From assembly GCA_000320545.1 (NCBI GenBank), contig ADNK01000298.1, positions 1-28,376 of the forward strand: 28,376 nucleotides of DNA. The letters are read 5' to 3'. This DNA comes from Bigelowiella natans CCMP2755. Lineage: Eukaryota; Cercozoa; Chlorarachniophyceae. Position 1 is the stretch's first letter. Every line of letters begins with the position of its first letter. Below, one piece after another: positions 1-10,630 of the stretch. Position numbers and translations under genes: made by a program. The notes below the pieces were generated by a model. It was not told the origin of the DNA. It did no database searches and was given only the letters and a program-made list of their open reading frames with translations.

Positions 1-395
1 GGAGGAGGAGGAGGACCCGTTCTGCAACAAGGACTAGGAGTCGCTCCGGTGGAAACCATTTCTACGTTCGCCGTGCATATGTTATTAGGGAGTGAGAGCA
101 GCAGCAGCAGTAGCAGTAGTGATAACACTTCATCATAACAAGTGCGAATGATCAAATACTGACGAGTGTGCACATGGATGTGTGTAGCGTCTACTCCCGT
201 CACAATCGTGGTTGTCATCACCATCATCCATCATCATCATCATTGTTGTTGTTGTTGTTCTGCTATGGTATCACCGTTATCCGAGAAAGGTGCTCGTCAT
301 AAAAGCCTCTCTTCAAGCAATCTTGTCTGCATGTTGTTGTATTAGTGGGTGATGAAACTTCATAAAATCAAAACTTTATAGAGTGGGAAGACATA

Positions 396-437
<42 letters not shown>

Positions 438-636
438 TAGACGCTCCTTATAAATTACTATGCGGTTAGTTCTGTTCTACCTTGACCGCTTGCTGGGATG
501 CGAAAGCTCATCGAGGATGCTCATAAATTTAGACTAAAGTTGAAAAACCGCAACAGCAAGCAGGAGGAGGGCTTGGTTGACGATCAATGCGATGCTGCTT
601 CAAAAGTTGTTCTCTGCTGCAAACCATGTTTACATA

Positions 637-680
<44 letters not shown>

Positions 681-1101
681 AAATCATTACTATCAATCAC
701 TCGCAGCTCTCACTCTCATATATTCAACATCATCATCATCATCATCATTATCATCGCACAAACCGGGTCCCTCTTCCAGTACTTCCAGTGGCTCCACGCC
801 CTTTCTGTGGGGTTCCTAAAAGCAGCAGCATCTGGATTAGTAAGAGTGTTGCACTGTCTCTGTATGTTGCGCGACCGACCTCAAAACTACGATTAGCTTC
901 ACCGCTGGCAAGGTTTTTTTGATCCGACTCATCTGTACCAGTGATATAATGAAGGCCATGATATTATGATTAACTCGACTTCAAGAAGAACATAAGGTCG
1001 ATAATGATATTCTTGGCGGTGAAGTTCGTCCATCCTTGCACTCATCAGACAAAGCAAGCCACGCAAAATTTTGGAATGACGGCAATGATAGCGGTCACAT
1101 A

Positions 1102-1149
<48 letters not shown>

Positions 1150-1927
1150 ATACAATACCCTACCGCCGTAGGAAGATGCATATACACTGGAGTCTTCTCG
1201 CCGACAACCCGGACAGTGCCCTTTCGCTTCGAATCGAAATGGCTGGGGTTATGCCGTTTCAAGGTAGGGGGGGGGGAAGGGGGGGGAGAGTGGCAATTAT
1301 ATGATATCTAGAAGTAAGAGCAAAACGATATAAAACATACCGTTGATAGCTTTCGTCTGAGGGGAATGGTCTCTTCTTGCTTCTCGTAGTGCGGTCAAAA
1401 TAGTGAGTCTCCGCCTTTTATGGATTAGTGCGTTCAAGTGTTATTGGCCAGAGATCACGAGCCCAACCACAAACACACGACAGTATATAGATGTTAAAGA
1501 TGAGACACAGAATTTGTTCATAATTTGAGATTACTTCAGGCATCCAGACTTCTGGATGCCTACGCAGGCAGCCGACCTGCATTCATTAACAACACACATA
1601 TGAGGATATGTGTGTGTGTGTTGGTGTGTTATGTGTGGCGTGTACGTGCGCGCATAAAACACACATGGCTGTACATAAACTTACACACGCTGCCCGTGAA
1701 ATAGGTTAAACTAAGCACAGGAATGCCTCAATTTCGCCATTAAGAATTCTCACCATGCTCTCAGTTCCGCCCTTCATGGCCCCCACAATGATGAAATCCG
1801 GTCCTCTGCATGCTGGAGATGACGAAGACGGAATGTTTTCTTCCTTTGCCTCCGTAGCCGCTTTGTACCCGTTTGTCTCCCCGTCTTTCTTCTTGCCGTC
1901 GGGGGTGAGCATCTGTCTCCGTATCAT
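1..1927 (-). CDS. PAPS-dependent sulfotransferase, 3' end beyond window
   Basis: Transfers sulfate from PAPS to a carbohydrate or similar acceptor, probably in the Golgi. Exons in coding order: 1927-1754, 1576-1535, 1414-1341, 1242-1164, 932-880, 815-764, 533-481, 326-275 and a doubtful 158-<1. Each junction has GT-AG ends and matching phase. The joined protein shows the family motifs in order: 5'-phosphosulfate loop FIIVGAMKGGTESM, then RRHPEVWMPE, ETHYFD, GEKTPVYMHLP, the 3'-phosphate site VVLRNPTERAWSHW, and RGFYDEHLSRI. The start used is the first in-frame ATG; the frame stays open to about 1960, so an upstream exon is possible. No signal anchor is seen, which suggests a missing 5' exon. 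The E6 donor (GTTTGT) is weak. The last exon reads into a Leu run and may be wrong. It is divergent from SDHC. The family call is firm; substrate is unknown. Confidence 0.85.
97..120. repeat. AGC trinucleotide repeat
   Basis: An imperfect AGC/AGT tract. On the minus strand it would encode a Leu run if the last sulfotransferase exon is real; otherwise it lies in an intron. Confidence 0.8.
396..434. repeat. (CA)n microsatellite, intronic
   Basis: About 19 CA units. It lies in the sulfotransferase intron between exons 533-481 and 326-275, reading as (TG)n in the gene sense. Confidence 0.9.
641..676. repeat. (CT)n microsatellite, intronic
   Basis: About 18 CT units followed, near 730-750, by an ATC repeat. 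Both fall in the sulfotransferase intron between exons 815-764 and 533-481, reading as (GA)n and (ATG)n in the gene sense. Confidence 0.9.
1103..1147. repeat. (CA)n microsatellite, intronic
   Basis: About 22 CA units in the sulfotransferase intron between exons 1242-1164 and 932-880. The Cys/Val and His/Thr frames through it are translation artefacts. Confidence 0.9.
1267..1286. repeat. G-run (polypyrimidine tract on minus strand)
   Basis: Two blocks of nine and eight G separated by AA. On the minus strand this is a C-rich tract about 25 bases upstream of the acceptor of sulfotransferase exon 1242-1164, and may serve as its polypyrimidine tract. Confidence 0.6.
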
Positions 1928-2448
1928 CCAGGCATCGGCAGTCAAGCGACCGTAGTATTGTTCTAGTTGTTGTTGCCGTTTTAGTACCGTTTATATCCAG
2001 TAAATATCGGGATACTAATTGTATCAAACTTACTCATTTTGACGTTCTTACTTCAGGGAGGTAAAATGACTCACTGCAACACTTAGAACATTTCTAGCAC
2101 ATAATTCTGTCTTGAATTGCGACCTGACTCGAGATATTCGGAGGTGTGTTCTTCGGATGCGAAGCTGCTGTGCGGAACTTGTGAATAAGCTCCCGAAAGA
2201 CCTCAAAGATTTCCGACTATGCACAATTATCCATTCACTATTATTTAACGACTTTGAAATATCTTTGTCGTATATGTTTTTTTCATATAATAAATCTGAA
2301 CAAAATGATCCTGCATTCTGAACAGACCATTGTGAATCTCGTGAGGGAAAAAACTCACCCAGAGACCTAATTAAAGAAAAAGACATCACAAAAGAAATAC
2401 ATTTAATTCAAAAAGACATGTATTTTGAATTTCATTCAAATATTATAG
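1928..2448. promoter_or_regulatory. Divergent intergenic region, sulfotransferase/SDHC
   Basis: About 520 bases between the two start codons. It is AT-rich with no recognisable core promoter. A minus-strand open frame at 2048-2389 (113 codons) ends at a good donor-like GTAAGA. It could be a 5' exon of the sulfotransferase, but its phase does not join cleanly, so it is not called. Confidence 0.35.
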
Positions 2449-3203
2449 ATGCCAGTAGGTCTTACTTCGCGACTTGTAATTGGTAAGATGATGGCTCCAT
2501 CCCGCCGCCGAGTGCTTTCCCTTTTTACGCCTGCTACTTCTGGAGGATCCTTCGCTCGAACTCTAACCACTCTTCGCTTCAAGAAATTCGCCCAGAGAGA
2601 TGGAAATGATGTGAAAGTTAGCAATGTGCGAACTCTCGCTACCCGCCCCACGTCCCCGGATGTGAAGATCTACAAGTTTCCAGTCGCAGCACTTTCTTCC
2701 ATCACAAATCGAATCACCGGAGTCCTTCTTTCCATCGGTATTTACAAAGAATATTCTAAATATCTACAACGATTTTCCTTACTGATATATGAATTATCAC
2801 TGAATAAGGGTGCGCTGGAGTGGGTGCTGCAGCAATCACCATCGACTGCAATGTTCCCGTGATTATTGACAGCATTAAAACCTCTGCTCCTGTACTCGTT
2901 CCTGCTATGAAGCTTTGCGTTGGATTTCCTCTTGTATACCACTACCTTGGAGGTGTTCGCCACTTGGTACTACAACTACACAAAAGCCCATCGTTAACCC
3001 ATGTAGAAATGGTGGTTGTGGTGTAGCAGTAGTAGTTGAATAGTAACAGACAACTCACTAAAAAAAATGTGTTCACTTTTTGCTGTAAGGTATGGGATTA
3101 CACTCTTAAGGGGCTGGATATTTCGTCCATGGAACAGTCAAGTTATGCCCTATTTGGTGGTTCTGCTGTGATTAGTCTAGTCCTAGCATTCGTTACTTTT
3201 TAA
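2449..3203 (+). CDS. SDHC: Succinate dehydrogenase cytochrome b560 subunit (SdhC)
   Basis: Membrane-anchor subunit of mitochondrial complex II; with SdhD it binds heme b and ubiquinone and passes electrons from the iron-sulfur subunit. Exons 2449-2737, 2809-2966 and 3090-3203 (introns 71 and 123 bases, GT-AG) give 186 residues, the usual size for a mitochondrial SdhC precursor. The first 45 or so residues are Arg/Ser/Thr-rich with few acids, as in a mitochondrial targeting peptide. Then come the family signatures RPTSPDVKIYKFP, SSITNRITGVLLSIG and YHYLGGVRHLVWD; the first His of the last motif is the heme-ligand position. Three hydrophobic segments follow the family pattern. The ATG at 2449 opens the frame and begins the targeting peptide. 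It is a nuclear gene, divergent from the sulfotransferase with about 520 bases between starts. Confidence 0.93.
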
Positions 3204-3289
3204 GTTATGATACTTTGTATGTTACACAACTCATGTACAACATATATTATGCAGCTGATAATTATGTGCCTTTTTGTTGGTTAATATTA

Positions 3290-4290
3290 CTGTGATTCAA
3301 ATGAGCACGTATATATGCACACACACACATATGCACATGTATGTACATGCACGTACATGTGCACACATGCATGCATGAATGTTGACATGTGCGCATTTGC
3401 ATGTGCGTGCACGCGCAGCTTTGCATGCTCATTGCAGGTGTCCTTGTGTCCTTCCTTGTGCACCCTCTAGCCCTCAGTTGTGTACATGTTGTGCACACGC
3501 CATCATTGCACCTCGATCCGATCGTGATGGCACGCGTGGCAATCGCATCGATCATCATCATTGATCATGCATGCATGCATGCATGCTCATTACACTCATC
3601 GATCGCTACTAGGCTAGCTACAGCATGCAGCAAGTGTGCATGCCATGTGGCTCATCATTTTACAATTTGCGATGCGTCGTTCCACGCACACACTACGTCT
3701 GCTAAGCGTCTGCAAAGTGGTGTGTGCATCTGCGATGCATGTGGCATCCTGAAGGACATGGATCATCTCCTGCAATGTCCAACACATGGTCGAGAACAAA
3801 TCAGATTGCGCAATCAAATGCGCGCGATCATGAATCGCAACGACGACACGAACCGGTTGACAAAGGCTGAAATTGACTCCAGAACTGCTGCGCGGCCTGC
3901 GCGGCAACATCGGTCGCATGAGGACGCTTTCAAATGCATGAAACACATTGTGGCAGAAACCAATAGATGCAACATTAGCGCTGTAGCCGCTGCATTGCAC
4001 AGCTACATCAGGATGACCATTGAAAAAATTTAATTCTTCATCACATCCGTCTCATCTGTGTCCCCATCTGCTAGCCATGCATGTTGCTGAATGCTGCAGG
4101 CTCATCTAGACATCTGTGAATCGCAGAAGCGCACATGGGACACTGCACATGCGCACCACCATCATTCAAATGTCAAAATTTTGCCTTGCTGCTACCATGC
4201 TACGCCACTATGCTGTGTTGTCGCATGCAGAGATCATTCATCGTTCTTGTCTCAAAATAGGCACATGCTAGCATGTCTGGTGGGATAATA
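3290..4290. other. GCATGC/GCTAGC-rich island
   Basis: This block looks unlike the flanks. It is dense in overlapping GCATGC, TGCATG, GCTAGC and CATGCA words, with runs such as a fivefold CATG near 3567-3584, and GC-richer in places. It contains the retroelement-like ORF at 3389-4033. The remainder, including 4034-4290, shows no other coding support. Similar blocks recur near 6180, 12080 and 24170. Confidence 0.6.
3389..4033 (+). mobile_element. LINE-type reverse transcriptase, C-terminal remnant
   Basis: An open frame of 214 codons without introns. Around 3724-3780 it encodes CDACGILKDMDHLLQCP followed by RLRNQMRAI. This is the Cys-X2-Cys...His-Leu-Leu-X2-Cys knuckle, with an Arg-rich helix after it, that ends many non-LTR retrotransposon ORF2 proteins. 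The N-terminal 100 residues are a His/Cys-rich artefact of the local GCATGC composition, and no catalytic YADD box or endonuclease is visible, so this is a 5'-truncated fragment. The stop at 4031-4033 would be the ORF2 end. No poly(A) tail or target-site duplication was found. It could instead be an unrelated small zinc-knuckle protein; the family call is moderate. Confidence 0.5.
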
Positions 4291-4602
4291 TCGCGACTAT
4301 TTTCAACAAAATTATTACCCTCCAATCAGCTGTCACTCCGATGATATTTTTCCTTGGAGCACCGTAGGGTATTTTAGGGGTTAAAAATAGACAGAAACTC
4401 AGAACGACATTTCCCTCCTAAGACAACTAATTCGTAAGACCACAAATGTGAAAATATGAACTTCCCTGCGCCTATTCCTGAATATTATGCGGCACAAGCA
4501 GCAAAATATATATGAAAAGCATCTCATTTATTTATTCTATCTCTAAAATAATATGAAAATAAATCTTAAGTAGGGAGGTCTCATTGCAAGGATCTGCGGA
4601 AG
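4291..4602. other. Non-coding AT-rich spacer
   Basis: No exon, repeat or RNA gene is seen. It separates the retroelement island from the small membrane-protein gene and presumably holds that gene's promoter. Confidence 0.5.
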
Positions 4603-5521
4603 ATGGTTACACGCTCGAAAGTCCTTATAGCTGGGTGAGTGAGAGAAAAAGAGAAAGCGAGATTAACATGACCTCTTTCTTATTCGGCCTTTCTATCATT
4701 GAAATTGTTATTTATTTCGAAAACCCATTGATGTGCTCATGCTAAAATGATTGATTCGTACACAGATATGTGCTTATGCTGGCCTTCGGAGTGGGATTCA
4801 TCATCTGTTGCTGGATGGGAACCGCAAAGACAAATTCGGCTAAAGATGGATTTTTGTGAGGATTTAATTTTTATGTCAATTTTTTTCCAACCGCCATAAC
4901 ACCGCTTCTGAAGATTATGTGATTCTGTCGCGTTGGACTGCACTGTCGCAGCCCTTCTGAGTGGAAATGTTATTTGCGATTAAAATTAGGATGACATGGA
5001 ACAGTGTGATGATGCTCTGCACGTTGCTGCAGGTAGTCATATAGGTGAAGGGGTGGGGAAGAATATTTGTTCGTGCAATATTTGTGCGTGCACTTTTGAA
5101 ATGATAATAAATATATTACTATTCGATAAACGAGCTGATATGGATTTGTGAATTACCCAGATGCTCTATTGGCGAGTCCTCCATGCTGGTTCGAATCTCT
5201 ACGTCGGAATCACGCTCTCAATGATGGGATTCATGAGCTTACAGGCGGTAACAACGAATACCGCATATATAGCTTTCCTTCGATTTGGTTCATCTATGAT
5301 CTTCCCTCCCTTTTTGAAATGTACCTACATCTTCATCCTATCGCCGTTGTAATTTTAATAATAATGACGGACGATGACATTTTATAGGTAGTGGCAGCAG
5401 CAACCTACGTGGATACCAGCAAAAACGACGTAAAATTACCATGCCAGCGACGAACAGCAGCCTGCTTGTGCATGTTGCAGCGATGATTAATGAGAATGAC
5501 GATGGCGGGGTGTTGATGTGA
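4603..5521 (+). CDS. Unrecognised small membrane protein, 152 residues
   Basis: Family not recognised. Exons 4603-4634, 4766-4855, 4990-5032, 5161-5320 and 5388-5521 have GT-AG ends and agreeing phases, total 459 bases including TGA. The first donor (GTGAGT) is near-perfect. The protein starts MVTRSKVLIAG, runs straight into a hydrophobic span (about residues 7-28), then has further hydrophobic spans near 42-56, 66-82 and 84-105. The C-terminus is a soluble Lys/Arg- then Asn/Asp-rich tail of about 45 residues. This suggests three or four membrane passes with a short N-terminus. Exon 3 (43 bases) is the least certain: other acceptors exist nearby, but only this one keeps the frame. Neighbours give no hint of function. 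Confidence 0.6.
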
Positions 5522-5578
5522 TAATGGGTGTGTGTGCGCGGCATGATGACACGGGACTTATACATTGCACATTAACGC

Positions 5579-6192
5579 AATTAACCGAAAACTAGGTGTA
5601 TGACGACGCAATTGGAAGTTTCGCTATCCTCTATGCCTTCACCACGGTTATTGTTTTCACATTTAAACACTACCATCTCTGATCGAAGCGTGTGATGTAT
5701 ACCCCGGCCACGATAAAATTGTTGAAACCAATAACAACAAACTGCGCGCTTGTAATCCAGTAATGTCTCTAATAATAAGAATACCATTCTTCCATGTGGT
5801 CGTTTAGATTTGCCACATTGCTCTGATGGCATTGTGGCGGCATGGGGGGGGAGAATTCGATGGAGAAGACGGAGAAGGAGGAGCTCCTGTCTTTGACAAA
5901 AAGGACTACGGTATGAGATGTATTGACCATAGCACAGATGATCATGTTCTTAGATTCATTAAATTATGAGATTGAAACAAAGAGAAAGGGCGGGGAGTGG
6001 GAGGGAGGCAGTGTGGAAGTCAAAGTTAGTATTGGCTTGAATTCTGTCATCCACATACCATTCTGAGTCCAACTCTCCTGTTTCAGAACAAGTGACGACC
6101 TCGACATAGGAATACAACGGTGGAAAGCTCGAAATGAAAACTATTGTTGCTCGGTAGCGGTAGAAACGGTTCAACTCATCGAAAGACAACAA
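5579..6192 (-). other. Possible minus-strand exons, unresolved
   Basis: Two open stretches read like protein on the minus strand. 6192-5959 gives SFDELNRFYRYRATIVFIS... up to a good donor (GTATGT) after CSETGELDSEW. 5832-5581 gives MPSEQCGKSKRPHGRM and more. No consistent phase joins them. A plus-strand stretch at 5820-5911 (EFDGEDGEGGAPVFDKKDYG before GTATGAG) competes. None matches a family I know. One small gene may exist here, but I cannot fix its strand. Confidence 0.2.
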
Positions 6193-6568
6193 GCTGTTCA
6201 GCTAGCTAGCTAGTATATGTTCATTTGCAATTGCAATCATATCATGATGGAAATAGATTGAGTGACGCCGCTACTATGGCAGGCTAGCAGGAATCACTAT
6301 GTCAATGTGTAGATGTTTGCTCGATGGACGAACATAGCACATGCGTTTTTGTGATGATGCGACCTAGCGACGTGTCTGGTAGACGTCCATAGCGCTAGAG
6401 CGTATGATGCGAGCATGTGTGTTCATGTGTAAGCATCTAGTACCATCGTTGCAACTTGCGCGCACACGCCGCAAAAAAGCAGCCCCCTAATGATGAATGC
6501 CAGTCGCGCATGTGAATCATTCGATCTAGCGATGTCTAGGATGTCACATCCAGATGGACAACTTGCAC

Positions 6569-6605
<37 letters not shown>

Positions 6606-6890
6606 TACATGTTCACAAGCGTCCTAGATGGTGACTGGCGATGCGATTCTGCAGCATGGAGGCACCGCTGCTAGGCATCGTCTACATTGTTTCAGGATTC
6701 AGGATGTAGAACTTTGTGCGACAGCATTTTTAGATGAGGCGACATATTGTGATGCGTCTATTGCGATGTGCACTGCTTTGCCGTATCTAGACATGTTAAT
6801 CGGTGTACACCGTCATGCGCCATGTGCCATACACATTGTACCAACTAGAATTATCATACCATGCAAAAAGTATCACATTGTTATTTCCAG
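6180..6890. other. GCATGC/GCTAGC-rich island
   Basis: Opens with a CTAGCTAGCTAGCTAG run at 6199-6214 and carries many GCATG, TCTAG and CATGTG words, plus a (CA)n tract. Open frames inside (for example 6628-6951 plus) show no family motif and look compositional. Same flavour as the blocks at 3290, 12080 and 24170. Confidence 0.5.
6570..6603. repeat. (CA)n microsatellite
   Basis: About 17 CA units inside the second GCATGC/GCTAGC island; not within any gene model. Confidence 0.9.
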
Positions 6891-6894
6891 ATGC

Positions 6895-9606
6895 TTAAAC
6901 CGACGATGGAGTGTCCTTAATCACATTTGGTGTCACCAGCGCCGAACTTGAGGTAGTTGATTTGTTCTTTTTGTTAATTTTATTCAACTTTAAACTCTCA
7001 GCGGAATTCCGCAACCAGCCCTTGCTTCGGTTTGAATAATCTCCCTCCAATGCAAACGGAAAATCATAGACAATCAAGACACGGGAATCCTCCCCATCAT
7101 TTTCATATTTTCCAAGAAAACGCAGATGAGCTTCTTCTGCATGTTCTCTTGCACTGGGGAGATAATTTTTCAAAATTGTATCTTGAAATAACTTGCGAAT
7201 CTCCGACATTTTGCCATCATCCTCATCATCATCTTTGGTCGGGAGCAAAAGGGAAACTTTTAGATTTGCATCCGATTTGCCCTTTCTACGAGCAACAATT
7301 GCCTGATCCATTACGTCAAATTCTGCATAACAGGAGGCGATAGCTCCCGGATTCTCAAACCACAACGACGCCTCTCCTCGTATCTCCTTGAAACGACATC
7401 GAGTTCCAGCATCTCGCCAGTGAAGGGGCTTCTTCAGGTACGAAATTCCGACGCATCGACCTAAAGGCTTGAAGGACTCGGTATTTTCAACAGCTTGTTT
7501 TATATCTTCTTCAAAGACGCCTGTAAAAATTTAAAGTTAGTTTAAGCTTAAACTATATCCAAATTTCTGCTTACCATCAGGAATATCATAGACGCGTAGA
7601 TGTATCTGATTTGTATCTAGTTTAGCTTGGTTTTTCCTTTTCTCCTGCGACAGATTGGTCTTTTGTTCATTTTCTCTCGATTTTTGTTTATCATCGGTAG
7701 CTGCATATTTTTCTTCGCCGCCATCGCTGTACATATCTCCATAAGACTTTGTCTTAGATTCGTTCGAAGCGCGCCTGTTCCATCTCGACTTTGTCATTGC
7801 GTCTTTGATTGCATCCAGTCTTGGCCCGGGCTTCAGCTTTGCTTGGAATAAGCTCAAATCGCTATCTCGAGCCCAATATTCGGTTTCTACAGGTTTTTTG
7901 TCAGACCCTAGTCGCTCTTTGATTTTCACTTTGTTGTAAACATCTACCAACAACACCGTTTCGCGTTCTTTAAGTTGTAAAATTCCAAATTTACGCCTGG
8001 GTAACTCTCTGATTTTAAATCTGAAGCAGTACGGTGCCTGACATCGAATCTTGACAGATTCATCGAACAGCTCCTCATCAATTTCGGTGACAAAATCTAG
8101 TGCAATCAGATTGAGTACAATCTCGATTCCATCGGATGTGAGAACAACCTGCACCGCCATTGGGATGATTACATAAGGAAAAAGAATATTTCCAACGAAA
8201 TCTATGAACAGGAAAAAGTTTGCAGTGTGGCCCTTTGCGAGCAGGGCAAATTGTCCAGCACTAGCCCTTGCCTTGGTGAGATAATATAGAAAAGCTCCAG
8301 CAGCTGCTAACTGACGCACAAGGCCAGAGTCTGATGGATCATCATCAACTTCGTCTTCATAAAGACTTGTGTAAACTATCCAGAGAATAATAAGCTGAAT
8401 TAAGAACGGGGCAATGATCTCCGCACCAAACTTTTGCGTTACAATTGATGGAAGAACACTAAAAGCAGTCAGCAAGAGCTTTGGAGACATTATTGGATTA
8501 CGGAAAGTTGAGTTTGCGTCGAGATCCTCTGGGTCATTCACTAATATATCTGCAGCTTCAGCCCATTCTCTGTAGACACTTTCCACCCAACCCCGGAAAT
8601 CAGAATTCAAGACAATCGGTTCCGTTTGGATCGAGTTGCGAAGTAAAACATTATAGAAGATCCCGGCAGAAATCAGAGGTCGGAAGAATAGTGAGTGAAT
8701 AATGATATCAGCGTAGTACACCATACTTCCTAACATTCCTGAGATTGCAACGTAGAGTGGGCTCAAAGATCCGATGATTAGTGTGCTTAGCACTGACGAC
8801 CAGTCGAGGCCACAACACTTGCACCGCGAAAGGCTATCATACATAAGTAGCCAGTGGTACCTAAGTTGATAACAAACCTTATTCTAGCATAGATTTGACA
8901 CAGCCAATAAATTTCACGTTACCTTGCCACACGGAACGTTACAGCACTCAATTGAACTAGAGTGAATGAAACGAAGAATACTGGAAGATTGAATATAAGA
9001 TGCAGCAAGTAATGAATGCTATAAAACGGATTAAGGAGGAGTACGCGATCAATAAACTTTTCGCATCTCGTGGGTTCCCTCTCTCCAAAAATTGTATATC
9101 CATCGCCCTTCGCTCTTGGAGTCTTCAGCTCTATTTCATCCTCGTTTGCGGCTTTTTCACGTCCACAAACACATTTTGCGCAATTCTTATCACAGCAAAG
9201 CATACACCTATAATTTATCAGTAATATATATCTACTGGTCTTATCGGTTTATCTCTTTCAGATATTGATGGCTCACCAGAGAGATTCTATGTAGTCATCC
9301 TCTTCGATATTTTCAAACACCTGCTCGGAATTGATCAGATTATATGCCCATTGAGGCCGATAAAGAGGAACAAGTGCAGTTCGTCTGCTCGCCGATAGGC
9401 TAAATGTACATGAAACAATTAATAGCAAGTACATGCAACACACTCGTATACAAGCATGTTGTGCAATACAACCTTAACTCGTCGTCAATATCGTAATCAA
9501 ATGAAGTCTTCACGCCATGCTTTTGTAACTATTAGAAAGCTAACTGAACATGGAGGAAGAAGACATACACGTGGTCCCATTACACCTTGTCCAGAGAGGT
9601 CGCCAT
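6895..9606 (-). CDS. Unrecognised multi-pass membrane protein, ~798 residues
   Basis: Exons in coding order: 9606-9586, 9528-9473, 9399-9277, 9207-8923, 8860-7575 and 7520-6895. All junctions are GT-AG with matching phase, 2,397 bases including TAA. A short N-terminal region ends with a Cys cluster (WCMLCCDKNCAKCVCG). Then come six or more hydrophobic spans: about residues 135-158, 173-205, one or two near 262-300, 328-350, and one or two near 365-395. The last spans contain LNLIALDFVTEIDEELFDE, a hydrophobic-then-acidic motif I associate with multi-pass protist and algal proteins of unknown function. The C-terminal 350 residues are charged and soluble. A transport or channel role is possible but not shown. 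The 5' end is uncertain: the frame is open to about 9662, and the ATG at 9606 is only the nearest start. Confidence 0.65.
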
Positions 9607-9669
9607 CTTCCGCGCCAAACGAAGATATTTCTCGAAGTCTTCAACGGAATCTGCCCTTCAGGAAGTGGG

Positions 9670-10530
9670 TAACAAACAAAATTTGCTATTCTACAACATG
9701 GAATCGAATTAAAGAGAAGACTAACGAAGTTGCTATTTAGCAACATGCTATGAGAAGAAGAAGACCATGAAAGATGAAAGAAGAAAGTGTTGAGGGAGGG
9801 TGAAGGAAAAATTCAACAACTTCAGAAGGGTTCACAAGGCTGTTATGTCGCAGATCAGAAACGCAGGGGAATCGTCTCTGAACGGGGGGCAAAAAAGTTA
9901 GCGCATTCCACAGAGTTTGGATGAATTTTATGGCATAACATGCTCTACGACGAACAATATTCATTGAAATCGTGCAAAATCACACGGCGTCCTGATCATT
10001 GATAAAAAACTTGATCAACAATTTTGTTTGTACATTTTTTCGAACGGAACGGGATAGCGATCGCTATGGCTGCTCCATGGGTCATCTCCGGTACTGCACT
10101 CACCTAACTAGGATGAAGTAGCTCTTATGCTAAATGGATGCAATAATGAGAATTCTGATAACAGATTCGATTCGATTGGTCATAGTTGCGATTCAAGAGG
10201 CAAATGATTAGAGGAGAAAATGATACGCATTCACCACATTTGAATCCCTTCGACTTTACTTTTCATACGGATTGGAGATGTGGCGGGAATGGAAAGAACT
10301 AACAAGATATCGAAAAATATTATTTTTGACCAATGCAGTCTAGTCAGTCTAGACATTGCATGGTACTTCACGTGCACATGTGCGTGACATGCTATGTCAA
10401 CGATTTCAGCTTCTCACTGTGCACTATTTTTTCATTCAATTATTCATAATACCTACCAGATTTACAACATTTCGCAACTTCTCTTTGGAAATAGCGGCAA
10501 TAGTAAAGTAAAAAACAACTTGCATAGGTG

Positions 10531-10568
<38 letters not shown>

Positions 10569-10630
10569 TGCGTGTGTGTGCGACGCGCTTGATTGCATAA
10601 TTTGGACACGAAGAAGCAAATTATATCAGA
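9670..10630. promoter_or_regulatory. Divergent spacer between two membrane-protein genes
   Basis: No convincing exon. It must hold promoters for the minus gene ending at 6895 and the plus gene starting at 10631, plus a missing 5' exon of the former if there is one. A minus open frame at 9737-9964 has no splice support. Confidence 0.4.
10534..10578. repeat. (CT)n followed by GT-rich tract
   Basis: About 16 CT units then GTGTGCGTGTGTGTG. It ends about 50 bases before the ATG of the 344-residue gene, probably in its 5' untranslated region or promoter. Confidence 0.85.

Noticed and set aside
498-922. Plus-strand ORFs of 132 and 111 codons
   Set aside because: They run over the (CT)n and ATC repeats and over minus-strand sulfotransferase exons that carry family motifs.
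929-1311. Cys/Val and His/Thr repeat ORFs on both strands
   Set aside because: Pure translations of the (CA)n tract, which lies in a sulfotransferase intron.
2048-2389. Minus-strand ORF of 113 codons
   Set aside because: Ends at a good donor-like site, but no acceptor joins it in phase to the sulfotransferase start; protein unrecognised.
3262-3561. His/Cys/Met-rich minus ORF
   Set aside because: An artefact of alternating CATG/TGCA composition.
9737-9964. Minus ORF of 75 codons upstream of the 798-residue membrane protein
   Set aside because: No splice site joins it in phase; composition not coding-like.
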